Origin: Paraburkholderia sp. BL10I2N1 | GTDB lineage: Bacteria > Pseudomonadota > Gammaproteobacteria > Burkholderiales > Burkholderiaceae | DNA: 64,000 bases | Direction: 5' to 3' | Assembly: GCF_004361815.1 (NCBI RefSeq) | Contig: NZ_SNWA01000004.1 | Span: 124,001 to 188,000 of the forward strand | Shown: positions 26,698-35,288 of the stretch, piece by piece | Layout: every line of letters starts with the position of its first letter | Position numbering within the stretch: the first letter of the stretch is position 1 | Program-made: the position numbers and the translations under genes | Notes under the pieces: generated by a model | Databases searched by the model: none | What the model saw: the letters and a program-made list of their open reading frames with translations, nothing else | Told to the model about the DNA's origin: nothing

Positions 26698-27714
26698 ATG
26701 CAGATGGAGTTCCAGCAGCGCCTTAGTCGCCGTACGCTACGGTTCGCAATCGGCACGGCACTGTGTCTCGCGACCAGTTTCGCGCTGGACCTGCCCATTC
26801 CCGTGGTCGCGCCGGTGTTCGCCGTGTTTCTGCTCGCGACGCAGAACCGGCCGATGTCGTTCAAGACAGGCGTGGCTTTCGCGCTGGTCGTCGCGCTGAC
26901 GACGGGCACTGGCCTGCTGCTTGTGCCGGTGCTGCGCTATTACCCGGCTGCTGGTGTGCTGCTGATCGGGCTCGCACTGTTCCTCGCGTTCCGCTATGGC
27001 CTGCGCGGCGGGAACAACCTGGTTGCGACCTTTCTGGTGGCGGGACTGACGATGATTTCCGCCGCAGGTACGGCTGACTTCCAGCTGGCCATGACCGTCG
27101 TCGGCGCGCTGGTAAAAGGCCTGTTGCTCGCGGTGCTGATGCTGGCATTGACGCACTGGCTGTTTCCCGAACCCATGAATGCTCGGCCGGAGCCCGCGGC
27201 GCGCAACGCGCAGGGCGATCCGGCGAGCCGGATCGCCCTGCGCGCTGCGCTTGTCGTCATGCCTGCCTGGCTGCTTGCCATGAGCGATCCAGCCGGCTAC
27301 ATGCCGATCATCATGAAGTCAGTGAGCCTCGGCAGACAAAGCTGCGGCACGACGGCCCGGGGTGCCGCGCGCGAGTTGCTCGGCTCCACGCTGACGGGCG
27401 GCCTGCTCGCGATCGCATTCTGGTTTTCGCTCCGGTTCTTCGTTCATCTCTGGATGTTTTTTCTGTGGATGTTGCTGTTCGGCTTGCTGGTTGGGCGCAA
27501 GCTCTATCGCATCAGCCCGACCCGGTATTCGCCGGGTTTCTGGCTTAACAGCCTGGTCACGATGATCATCCTGCTTGGTCAATCCGTAGAGGACAGCGCG
27601 GCGGGCAAAGACGTCTACAGGGCGTTCGCGGTGCGTATGGGGCTCTTTGTGGCTGTGACCGTTTACGCGTGCCTGATGCTTCAGATTTTCGAGTATCGCA
27701 GGCGAGTACAGTGA
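26698..27714 (+). CDS. DUF2955 (FUSC-like) inner-membrane protein
   Basis: The 338-residue product has about nine to ten hydrophobic segments in two blocks, split by a hydrophilic loop at about residues 158-180. Block one includes TLRFAIGTALCLATSFALDL and PVVAPVFAVFLLATQNRPMS, typical of DUF2955, a relative of the FUSC/aromatic-acid exporter families. With the HlyD adaptor and the NodT factor it probably forms a tripartite exporter of the AaeAB kind, perhaps for aromatic or weak acids; the substrate is inferred only from family resemblance. Confidence 0.88.
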   Translation: MQMEFQQRLSRRTLRFAIGTALCLATSFALDLPIPVVAPVFAVFLLATQNRPMSFKTGVAFALVVALTTGTGLLLVPVLRYYPAAGVLLIGLALFLAFRYGLRGGNNLVATFLVAGLTMISAAGTADFQLAMTVVGALVKGLLLAVLMLALTHWLFPEPMNARPEPAARNAQGDPASRIALRAALVVMPAWLLAMSDPAGYMPIIMKSVSLGRQSCGTTARGAARELLGSTLTGGLLAIAFWFSLRFFVHLWMFFLWMLLFGLLVGRKLYRISPTRYSPGFWLNSLVTMIILLGQSVEDSAAGKDVYRAFAVRMGLFVAVTVYACLMLQIFEYRRRVQ

Positions 27715-27814
27715 CGCGCCGGATGGAGTGCGGCGTCAATGACGACAGTACGCGCAATCGGCGTTTCGGCAATTCGCGTTCAGGCAGTTAAGTACGTCCC
27801 GAGAGGTATTCTCC

Positions 27815-28195
27815 ATGAATAAGGCAACAGGCGATGCGGCTGCCCCCGTGCGGGCCCGTGAGATCGTGCGGGAATTTGGCGTGACCCTGTGGTTCCTGCG
27901 TCTGATCCTCGCAGGCCTGCTGGTGCTGTGTGTTCTATTGACGCTCGGAATGTACTACTACGGTGGTCCGGTTGAGACGGTGAATCGAACACCCTCGCCG
28001 TTGGGGCAGACCGTGTACTTTTGCGCTATCACGGCGCTGACAATCGGATACGGCGACGTGGTACCCACCACGACGTTCGGGCGAATAGATGCGGTATTGC
28101 TTGGCGTGATCGGCATGCTCATGACAGGCCTGCTCACCGCCGCAGCAGTCCGGGGTGTCCAGGAAGCCGCTCACCGGTCCGGCGCACAGCACTGA
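27815..28195 (+). CDS. two-TM potassium channel protein
   Basis: The ATG at 27815 has GAGAGG nearby. The 126-residue product has a first TM segment (LWFLRLILAGLLVLCVLLTL), a pore loop with the selectivity filter in ITALTIGYGDVVPTT, and a second TM segment (VLLGVIGMLMTGLLTAAAV). This is the minimal ion-channel (Ion_trans_2/KcsA-like) fold without a regulatory domain. It follows the DUF2955 gene by 100 bp. Confidence 0.92.
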   Translation: MNKATGDAAAPVRAREIVREFGVTLWFLRLILAGLLVLCVLLTLGMYYYGGPVETVNRTPSPLGQTVYFCAITALTIGYGDVVPTTTFGRIDAVLLGVIGMLMTGLLTAAAVRGVQEAAHRSGAQH

Positions 28196-28271
28196 CTTCG
28201 TCGCGCCCTGGGAAGTGAAAGACCGGCGGCTCAAGGAGGGCTGCAAGGTACCGCAACTGATGGGAGTGTGT

Positions 28272-29324
28272 ATGCGCGTCAGGACCATGGAGTCAGCCTG
28301 CCGAGTGCTGGAAGGTTGGCCACGTAGTCTGACAAGCCGGGGGATGTTCTGGCCGTGGTCATGTCGCGCGTCATGTGTGGCGTGCGCTGGCCTCGTCGCG
28401 GCTTTGCTGTCCGTCCAGTCGCACGCGCAGGTAACGTTGAACGGCCTGTCGAACCGTACCGTTATCGGAGGAAATGTAAAGCAGCATGCTGATGCTGTGC
28501 TGTCCATCATGACGTATACGACGGTCCCCGATGTGACCACCAGCTCACTGTCGATCAACAACGGCTCCACCGGCAATCCTGGCTTTGGCCAGACGCAACT
28601 CGGAGGCGGCTTCACACTCAGCAGGTCCTTTCCGTTGTATTTGGAGGGTACGCTCGCGTACAGTCGTTATGACCCGACCTTCATCGCCACGGATGGCGCC
28701 GAGCAGCGACCATTGCCGACCCGATGGAACACCTTCAGCAGCACAATCGGGATTGGCTGGGATTTCCGCATCACGGATGAGCTGGTGTTTCGCCCCATCC
28801 TGAATGGCACCATTGGACGCGTCTCGAGCGATCTGAGGGTGGGGCAGTCGATCATCAATCACGTCACGGACAGCAATCTCCAGTTTCTCGACAACGGATC
28901 GCTGGACGCATACGGCTATGGCGGATCGCTGATGCTCGATTACGAGCACTACCGTGAAAACTATGAGATCGATGTCGAATTGCGCGCGACCGATATCTAT
29001 CTGCGTAGTTTCGGTGGGACTTCCGAGGCTGTGCAGGGTTCGGCCATGGCGCAGCAGTTCAGCGTATGGGCGCGCTGGCGCGCGCCGACGGGTTGGCACG
29101 CACTTGACCGACCGATCCGCTACGTGCTCGAAACCGCTTACTCACACTATTTTGGTGACAGTGCCGGGGTGCTTGGGTTCAACGACCTCACGTCGTTGGG
29201 CGTCGGGCTCGAACTGGACAGCAGCAAATATCCAATCATCATCACCCGCACGCGCGCAATCGTGAGATATGTATTTGGACACAATGTGCATGGCGTGTCG
29301 TTCGGGTTAGCGGTGAGCTTTTAG
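28272..29324 (+). CDS. putative outer-membrane beta-barrel protein
   Basis: The start at 28272 follows GGGAG; the first 50 residues hold a signal-like segment (CAGLVAALLSVQSHAQ). The mature part shows alternating amphipathic strands with aromatic girdles (GGGFTLSRSFPLYLEGTLAY, TFSSTIGIGWDFRITDELVF, GGSLMLDYEHYRENYEIDVE) and ends VHGVSFGLAVSF, with the C-terminal Phe used by the Bam machinery. I do not recognise a named family; it resembles autotransporter-type barrels without a passenger. It is the last gene of the co-directional run and meets phaC tail to tail. Confidence 0.75.
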   Translation: MRVRTMESACRVLEGWPRSLTSRGMFWPWSCRASCVACAGLVAALLSVQSHAQVTLNGLSNRTVIGGNVKQHADAVLSIMTYTTVPDVTTSSLSINNGSTGNPGFGQTQLGGGFTLSRSFPLYLEGTLAYSRYDPTFIATDGAEQRPLPTRWNTFSSTIGIGWDFRITDELVFRPILNGTIGRVSSDLRVGQSIINHVTDSNLQFLDNGSLDAYGYGGSLMLDYEHYRENYEIDVELRATDIYLRSFGGTSEAVQGSAMAQQFSVWARWRAPTGWHALDRPIRYVLETAYSHYFGDSAGVLGFNDLTSLGVGLELDSSKYPIIITRTRAIVRYVFGHNVHGVSFGLAVSF

Positions 29325-29408
29325 CGTATTCGGGCGCGTGCAAGGCTGCCGGTTAAACCTCAGGCAGGTCGGGCAGGGCGTGTTCGCGGCCGCTGCTTCC
29401 AGAGCGGC

Positions 29409-29428
29409 GAAGCGGCTTTCGCCGCTTC
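29409..29428. terminator. perfect 8-bp hairpin between convergent genes
   Basis: GAAGCGGC-TTTC-GCCGCTTC is a perfect stem with a 4-base loop, lying between the ends of the barrel gene (29324) and phaC (29476). It has no clear T run on either side, so intrinsic termination is only a guess; the position supports a two-way terminator. Confidence 0.45.
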
Positions 29429-29475
29429 ACTCGATTGTCTGGAAGTGCCAGCCGCTGTGAGGGGCGTGACGGGAA

Positions 29476-31218
29476 TCAGCCTGCGCGAACTGTCACATAC
29501 CGGCCGGGCGCGGGTTCGATCGGCATGTGACTTGAACTGCCCAGCGTCGTGCGGGCTCCCACTTCGTCACCTGCGTGCTGCCTGACCCAGCCAATCCAGT
29601 GATTCCACCAGCTACCCGCCTGTTTCCTGGCGGATGTGCGCCATTCTTCTGCGTTGCTTCCGGAAGTCCCACCCGCCCAGTAGCTGCGCTTGTTCTTCGA
29701 CGCCGGATTGATGACGCCAGCGATATGACCGCTTGCGCCCAGCACGAATTCGGTTTTGCCGCCCAACAGATGCGTCGAGCGCCAGGCCGATTGCCATGGA
29801 ACGATGTGATCTTCCTCCGTTGCAAGCAGGTAGCTCGGCATATCGATGCATCCGAGATCCACTTCGGTGCCGCACATGGTCAGCTTGCGCGGCACGCAGA
29901 GATTGTTCTCGAGGTACATGTTGCGCAGATACCAGCTATACATCGGACCAGGCAGGTTGGTCGTGTCCGCGTTCCAGTAAAGCAGATCGAATGCGGCCGG
30001 TGTTTTGCCTTTCAGGTAGTTGTTGATGACGTACGGCCAGATCAGGTCATTGGCGCGCAGCGACTGAAATACGAATCCGAGTTCACGCCCGGGGTAGAGC
30101 CCCCCGCTGCCGATCGTCTGCTCGCGCGTCGACACCCCCAGCTCGTCAATGAATACACCCAGATCACCGGGTTCGCTGAAGTCGAGCAACGCCGTCAACA
30201 ACGTCAGACTGGCCACCGACTCGTCGCCGTTTGCGCGCATCACGGCGAGTGCGGACGACAGCATCGTGCCGCCGACACACCAGCCCAATGCGTTGACCTT
30301 GTCGGCACCGCTGATTGCGCGTGCCACATCGAGCGCCTTCATGACGCCTTGGCCGAGGTAAGCATCCCAATCGGTATGCGCCATCGTTTCATCCGGATTG
30401 CGCCAGGAGACCAGGAAGACCGTGAGCCCCTGTTCGCAGGCAAAGCGCACGAAGGAGTTATCCGGTTGGAGGTCCAGGATGTAGAACTTGTTGATGCACG
30501 GCGGCACGATCACGAGCGGACGGTGCGCGACCTTCGGTGTGAGCGGCGCATACTGGATCAACTGGAACAGCTCGTTCTCGTATACCACCGCGCCATCGGA
30601 TACCGCGACGGACCGGCCCACTTCGAACGCGCTTTGATCCGTGATTGAAATGGCGCCCTGCTTCATATCCTCCAGCAGATGCGTCAGACCTGCCAGCAGG
30701 CTGCTACCCCCTGAGTCGAGGGCATGCCGGATCACTTCCGGGTTGGTGGCAGGAAAATTCGAAGGGCTCGTCAGGTCGATAAACTGGCGTGTGAAAAAGC
30801 GGAGCTTGTGCTTTTCCTTATCGTCCAGCGTGCTCGCTTCCACCACGTCTTCAAGCATCCTGGCATTGATCAGGTAGTTTTGCTTCAGCAGATTGTGCCA
30901 GCCATTGCCGGACCAGTCTTCCGTGTGAAACCGCCGGTCGCCGCGCTCGGGTTCGGCCACGGACTTCAGGCCCGGCTGCGCGCCGATCGCACCTGCCAGG
31001 GCGCTGCTCCAAAGCTCCGCTTGCTGTCGCCAGAAATTGACGCTCGCGTGCATGACGACGTTTTGCGCGCCAGATGACGCACGATAAATCTCCTTGCCTT
31101 CGGCGTCGAGTACCGCATCGCCATGCCCACCCGCTAGCGGAAGCGATCGCCAGAAATTGAATCCGGCCTTGAACCAGCCCATGGCGAACTCGTCGGGCAC
31201 GCTGAACAGCATTTTCAT
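29476..31218 (-). CDS. phaC: class I poly(3-hydroxyalkanoate) synthase
   Basis: The ATG at 31218 follows GGTGGGG; a GTG at 31233 is also possible. The 580-residue product contains an N-terminal PhaC_N domain (FFTRQFIDLTSPSNFPATNP, then PLVIVPPCINKFYILDL). The catalytic triad is Cys314 in LGWCVGGTM, an Asp in EEDHIVPW and a His in ASGHIAGVINPA. The size fits class I enzymes, which polymerise short-chain (R)-3-hydroxyacyl-CoA on the PHA granule. It lies directly after a MaoC/PhaJ-type hydratase; no phaA, phaB, phasin or phaR is nearby, so this is probably a second PhaC locus. Confidence 0.95.
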   Translation of the reverse strand: MKMLFSVPDEFAMGWFKAGFNFWRSLPLAGGHGDAVLDAEGKEIYRASSGAQNVVMHASVNFWRQQAELWSSALAGAIGAQPGLKSVAEPERGDRRFHTEDWSGNGWHNLLKQNYLINARMLEDVVEASTLDDKEKHKLRFFTRQFIDLTSPSNFPATNPEVIRHALDSGGSSLLAGLTHLLEDMKQGAISITDQSAFEVGRSVAVSDGAVVYENELFQLIQYAPLTPKVAHRPLVIVPPCINKFYILDLQPDNSFVRFACEQGLTVFLVSWRNPDETMAHTDWDAYLGQGVMKALDVARAISGADKVNALGWCVGGTMLSSALAVMRANGDESVASLTLLTALLDFSEPGDLGVFIDELGVSTREQTIGSGGLYPGRELGFVFQSLRANDLIWPYVINNYLKGKTPAAFDLLYWNADTTNLPGPMYSWYLRNMYLENNLCVPRKLTMCGTEVDLGCIDMPSYLLATEEDHIVPWQSAWRSTHLLGGKTEFVLGASGHIAGVINPASKNKRSYWAGGTSGSNAEEWRTSARKQAGSWWNHWIGWVRQHAGDEVGARTTLGSSSHMPIEPAPGRYVTVRAG

Positions 31219-31232
31219 TCTGAACCCCACCA

Positions 31233-31703
31233 CTACCCGTTATTCGCCGCCGAAGCGGTGCGCTCGCAGGCCTCACCGCCACGCGAAGACGGCATGACCA
31301 CGGCATCGCCATCGATGACTACCTTGCCGCCGACCGTGCAGATGGTGGATAACACCACGCGACGCCTTTCGGGAATCAGTTCCTTGACGATCACCTCTGC
31401 CTGAACCGTGTCGCCTGGACGAACGGGCGCCTTGAAGCGCAGGTTCTGTCCAAGATAGATCGTGCCAGGACCCGGCAGCTGGCCGGCGATCGTCGCGGAG
31501 ATGATGCTCGCGGTCAGCATGCCGTGCGCAATGCGTCCCTTGAAGCACGTCGTTTGCGCAAATTGCTCGTTGATGTGAACCGCGTTGATGTCTCCCGATG
31601 CCCCGGCGAACAGCAGGATGTCTGCTTCCGTGATGGTTTTGGCAAAGCGGGCGCTCATGCCAGGCTGCAGGTCTTCAAAGTCGTATCCGTTTAGCTCGTT
31701 CAT
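31233..31703 (-). CDS. phaJ: MaoC-type (R)-specific enoyl-CoA hydratase, PhaJ-like
   Basis: The start at 31703 follows GGAAG. The 156-residue product has the hot-dog fold signature with the catalytic Asp and His in FAGASGDINAVHINEQFA, then GRIAHGMLTASIISATIAGQ and LRFKAPVRPGDTVQAEV. Such enzymes hydrate trans-2-enoyl-CoA from beta-oxidation to (R)-3-hydroxyacyl-CoA, the PHA synthase substrate. The gene is upstream of phaC, separated by about 15 bp, so the two form a two-gene operon. Confidence 0.9.
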   Translation of the reverse strand: MNELNGYDFEDLQPGMSARFAKTITEADILLFAGASGDINAVHINEQFAQTTCFKGRIAHGMLTASIISATIAGQLPGPGTIYLGQNLRFKAPVRPGDTVQAEVIVKELIPERRRVVLSTICTVGGKVVIDGDAVVMPSSRGGEACERTASAANNG

Positions 31704-32354
31704 CGTTCTTCCATATGCCGGGGCCGGGTTTGCCCGCTTCGACAATCTTGTGGTACGCAGACGAATCTGAATCGGCCAGTGGGTCCGATCCGTCCGTCCG
31801 TCAGGATTGGCTATCGTACTGTCAAGGCGTTTGATTCCGGTATCTAAACCTGCCGTTGTATTGACAAAGCGTGCCGTTTTGATCTGCATACCAGATGAAT
31901 GACCGCGTGTATGTGCTTGTATGTGGGCGTTCAGTCATGCCCAGAAACAGCAGCGGAAATATGTTCCGCGAGATAGAGGGGAACCCGCAAGGCGATATCA
32001 AGAGTATGTCTACACGCTGCAAGCGCGCCTCGTCGGCGCGCTAGAGGAGACGGAACTGCGACCCGCCTCTAGTCGTAAGAAGGTTCAGTGGCTGAGGTGT
32101 GATTCCCGGTTCCCCTCCATTAATGGGAGGGGTTGGCACGTCGATTTTGCGGGATATTCGCCTCGAGCTTGAGTTATCGGGCATCGGGTATCGGCCATGC
32201 ATCGAAGTCCATGAGGGATGAAAGACTTCAATCTGATGCGAGGTGACCGTCGGGTACAGGGTATCCGTTCGAGCGATCGGCCATGCAGGAATGCAATCAG
32301 GTGTGCAGCGTGTCGTGCGCCTGACACCCGTCTTTTTTCAATTGGAGCGTGAAG
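31704..32354. other. intergenic region upstream of phaJ
   Basis: The region must hold the phaJ-phaC promoter near its left end. The open frames here are short, lack ribosome-binding sites and look unlike proteins. A hairpin-like GGGAGGGGTTGG / CCCTCC pairing is seen near 32115-32135. Nothing else is supported. Confidence 0.4.
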
Positions 32355-32555
32355 ATGAGCTACGAATCAGGCATGGCAAAACCCGCAATCTCCGATGAAA
32401 CACCTGATGACGGTCAGGAGCATGACGTCCATTCGGGCGAAAAACATTGCACACGTGGCGCCTCGTTTCAGCCGTCGCCACGCTGGGCGTGGACTGCCGC
32501 AAGCGAACACTACGACTGGATGGACAATCATGGCCCGTTTCTGTGCCTTGACTGA
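32355..32555 (+). CDS. possible small hypothetical protein
   Basis: An ATG with GGAG 10 bases upstream opens a 66-residue frame rich in polar residues (MSYESGMAKPAISDETPDDG) and ending in a Trp- and His-containing tail (HYDWMDNHGPFLCLD). Composition is protein-like, but I recognise no family and the gene is isolated. Confidence 0.3.
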   Translation: MSYESGMAKPAISDETPDDGQEHDVHSGEKHCTRGASFQPSPRWAWTAASEHYDWMDNHGPFLCLD

Positions 32556-32744
32556 GCCTTGACTGGGTCGTGCCATTGGCATGCCTTGCAATCCTCCCAG
32601 GAGTCTGACATGGGCGCGAACGCAGTACGGGGGACGACGTGGGCCGCCGGGAGAGAAAGCCCCTGCAAAAAGAAATCCGCCTCGCGATTGGCACACTTCG
32701 GGTCGCGGGTGGCGGCAAGCGGAACGGCAGGAGCCGGCACGCAA

Positions 32745-33746
32745 TCATTTCGTGTGACGAACTCGCCACTCACGAGGTGTCATTTGAAAGCGAGAGGCAA
32801 ACCAGGCCGTGAACGATCCCTGTTGGGTATAGCCCAATAACGCAGCGACCCGTCCAATGGGATAACCAGGGTTGCTCATGTATCGCTCGGCCAGATCATG
32901 GCGCACGTCCTCTACAAGATCGCTGAAGCTGGTGTTCACCGATTTGAGTTGACGCTGCATGGTGCGCACACTTAGCCCCAAATGACGGGCTACTGGCTCG
33001 ACCGTGGCCTGCTCGAGCGGGAGCAGCAGGTAGATCGCCTGGCGTACGTCAAGTGCTATCGAATCGGTCTTCGAGGCATTGTGCGGATTGATCAGGCTTT
33101 CGGCATAACGCACCAGTTCAGGGTCGGCGCCTGGATTCGGGTAGTCCAGATCCGCTGCGGCGCAAACCACTCCATTGAAATCACTGCCGAAGGTCAGTGG
33201 ACAGCCGAAAAAGCGTCGATGAAAGGTCAGGTCCTTAGGTGCCTGGTGCGTGAAATGGACGCCCCACGGATTCCAGTGTGCCCCCAACAGTGCGCTCGAA
33301 TGTCGCGTCAGCACGCCAATAGCCAGTTCGATCGCCTGAGTGGTGGGCGTGCCGGGTTCAACCACGATTTCTTCCCGAATGGTCACCGTATCGCCCGTCG
33401 TTTCGACGTAGACAGCCAGCGCTTCGTTGAGCAGGTGTCGATACTGCGCGGCCGCAAACAGTACCTCGCGCAAGGTGCGCTTGTGTGCAAGCAACACGTT
33501 GACCACGCCAGTACCGAACTGCTGGCGTGTCTCTGCCATCCGCAGCCCCAGGGTTGGACACTTTGCCTTTTGTGCCGTCAGTTCCAGCAAGCGGCAGGCG
33601 GCGGAGACGGGAACGTGGTCGTCGGGGTTGGCGAGCGCTGCGGCATCGAGTCCCACCAGCTGGACAAGCTCGAACGGGTTCAGTCCGAGTCGTCTTGTCA
33701 CGTCAAAGTAGCCACTCATGGACGCCGACCTCAGCATTGTTTGCAT
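32745..33746 (-). CDS. AraC-family transcriptional regulator (OruR/ArgR-like layout)
   Basis: The ATG at 33746 has CGGAG 7 bases upstream. The 333-residue protein has an N-terminal arabinose-binding-type sensor domain (about residues 20-210; CRLLELTAQKAKCPTLGLRM) and a C-terminal double HTH (about 235-330; VARHLGLSVRTMQRQLKS, IGRVAALLGYTQQGSFTAWF, RFQMTPREWR). It is divergent from the BKACE operon with about 330 bp between, so it is the likely regulator of that operon; the inducer is unknown. Confidence 0.93.
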   Translation of the reverse strand: MQTMLRSASMSGYFDVTRRLGLNPFELVQLVGLDAAALANPDDHVPVSAACRLLELTAQKAKCPTLGLRMAETRQQFGTGVVNVLLAHKRTLREVLFAAAQYRHLLNEALAVYVETTGDTVTIREEIVVEPGTPTTQAIELAIGVLTRHSSALLGAHWNPWGVHFTHQAPKDLTFHRRFFGCPLTFGSDFNGVVCAAADLDYPNPGADPELVRYAESLINPHNASKTDSIALDVRQAIYLLLPLEQATVEPVARHLGLSVRTMQRQLKSVNTSFSDLVEDVRHDLAERYMSNPGYPIGRVAALLGYTQQGSFTAWFASRFQMTPREWRVRHTK

Positions 33747-34079
33747 CAGGTATCTCCGCTCGCTAACTCACACACGATCTATGCTGAAAATCGTAAGTGA
33801 TCTCCTGCGTCTGCCTGATCGAATTGAGATCTCGACAAACCATGTTCGTAGGCACTTCAGGAACACGTGGCAGGCACCTCGACATGACGCTCACGGGCAT
33901 ATGTCGAGGTCGGTGTTAACACTTACTGGCGCGAAATCATAAAACGGTGGCGCGTAAAAAGAAAAGTGTAGCGCCTCGTTCCCGTATTGTGTGACTCCAT
34001 CGTGTTCAATATTTCCCGTGGTCCTGACGCGAATCCGCGTGACCGATGGGAAGGTCATCAATCACCTCTGGAGGATGAG
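33747..34079. other. divergent promoter region, araC-type gene and BKACE operon
   Basis: This 333-bp gap separates two divergent start codons and must carry both promoters. An AT-rich patch lies at about 33940-33970 (AAATCATAAAACGG). No clear operator repeat could be fixed by eye. The BKACE start at 34080 has a good TGGAGG site. Confidence 0.5.
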
Positions 34080-35135
34080 ATGCAATTTCTCGACGATTCG
34101 CTGCACCCTGAGAATCAGGACAAAGTCGTCATCACCGCCGCACCGTATGGCCCGGAATGGATGCCGGAAGACTTCCCGGAAGACATTCCCGTGACGATGG
34201 AAGAACAGATCCAGAAGGCCGTCGACTGCTACAACGCGGGCGCGACGGTCCTGCATCTGCACGTGCGTGAACTGGACGGCAAGGGCTCGAAGCGCCTGTC
34301 GAAGTTCAATGAACTGATCGCTGGCGTGCGTGCCGCAGTGCCTGACATGATCATTCAGGTGGGCGGTTCGATCTCGTTCGCGCCGGAAGACGAAGGGCAG
34401 GCTGCAAAATGGCTGTCGGACGATACGCGCCACATGCTGGCCGACCTCGATCCGAAGCCGGACCAGGTGACGGTGGCGATCAACACCACGCAGATGAATA
34501 TCATGGAGTTGCTCTATCCCGAGTATCTGGAAGGCACTTCCCTCGCACACCCGGCGTATCAGGCCGCCTACAGCGAGATGACCGTACCGGCTGGTCCGGC
34601 GTGGGTAGAGGAGCACCTGCGCCGCCTGCAGGCCGCGAACGTTCAGCCGCACTTCCAGCTCACGGGCATTCATGCGCTGGAGACGCTCGATCGTCTCGTG
34701 CGCAAGGGCGCGTACAAGGGGCCGTTGAACCTGACGTGGATTGGCATCGGCGGTGGCTTTGATGGTCCGAATCCGTTCAACTTCTTTAACTTCGTGCACC
34801 GTGCGCCGGATGGCTGCACGATGACGGCGGAGTCGCTGCTGAAGAACGTGTTGCCGTTCAACATGATGGCGATGGCGATGGGCCTGCACCCGCGCTGCGG
34901 TATCGAGGATACGATTGTCGATCAGCACGGTAAACGGATGACCTCGGTGCAGCAGATCGAACAGTGCGTGCGCGTGGCACACGAGTTGGGTCGTGAGATC
35001 GCCACCGGCAAGGAGGCGCGCAAGATCTATCGTATCGACGTGCAGTACGAGACGATCGACGAGACGCTCGCCGCCAACGGCATGGCGCCGAATCGTGCGA
35101 CGGGTGTCAGAAACCTGCCGTTGCGCGCGGCGTAA
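34080..35135 (+). CDS. BKACE (DUF849) beta-keto acid cleavage enzyme
   Basis: The ATG at 34080 (TGGAGGATGAG upstream) gives 351 residues. Family marks are KVVITAAPYG at the N terminus, the metal-binding ATVLHLHVRELDG, IIQVGGSISFAPEDEGQ, the Thr/Asn-rich INTTQMNIMELLYPEY and GLHPRCGIEDTIVD near the end. BKACE enzymes use acetyl-CoA and a Zn ion to cleave beta-keto acids to acetoacetate and a CoA ester. Substrate class cannot be told by eye. It is first of a seven-gene co-directional run, divergent from an AraC regulator. Confidence 0.92.
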   Translation: MQFLDDSLHPENQDKVVITAAPYGPEWMPEDFPEDIPVTMEEQIQKAVDCYNAGATVLHLHVRELDGKGSKRLSKFNELIAGVRAAVPDMIIQVGGSISFAPEDEGQAAKWLSDDTRHMLADLDPKPDQVTVAINTTQMNIMELLYPEYLEGTSLAHPAYQAAYSEMTVPAGPAWVEEHLRRLQAANVQPHFQLTGIHALETLDRLVRKGAYKGPLNLTWIGIGGGFDGPNPFNFFNFVHRAPDGCTMTAESLLKNVLPFNMMAMAMGLHPRCGIEDTIVDQHGKRMTSVQQIEQCVRVAHELGREIATGKEARKIYRIDVQYETIDETLAANGMAPNRATGVRNLPLRAA

Positions 35136-35288
35136 CACACTGATGCCCGACATCCGGGTGGCGTTGCCACACGGTGTCGGGCGACGGAACCGGTTACCTC
35201 GGTGTAGGGTAACAGACAAAAAATAGACGGCCGCATAGCCCATTTCGGCAAAGCGGACCGCACGGCGCTAGGCGCCAAGGAGATGATC

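Noticed and set aside
31704..31889. A 62-residue N-terminal extension of the PhaJ-like protein
   Set aside because: The extension has no similarity to the hot-dog family, and the internal ATG at 31703 has a good GGAAG site and gives the usual family length.
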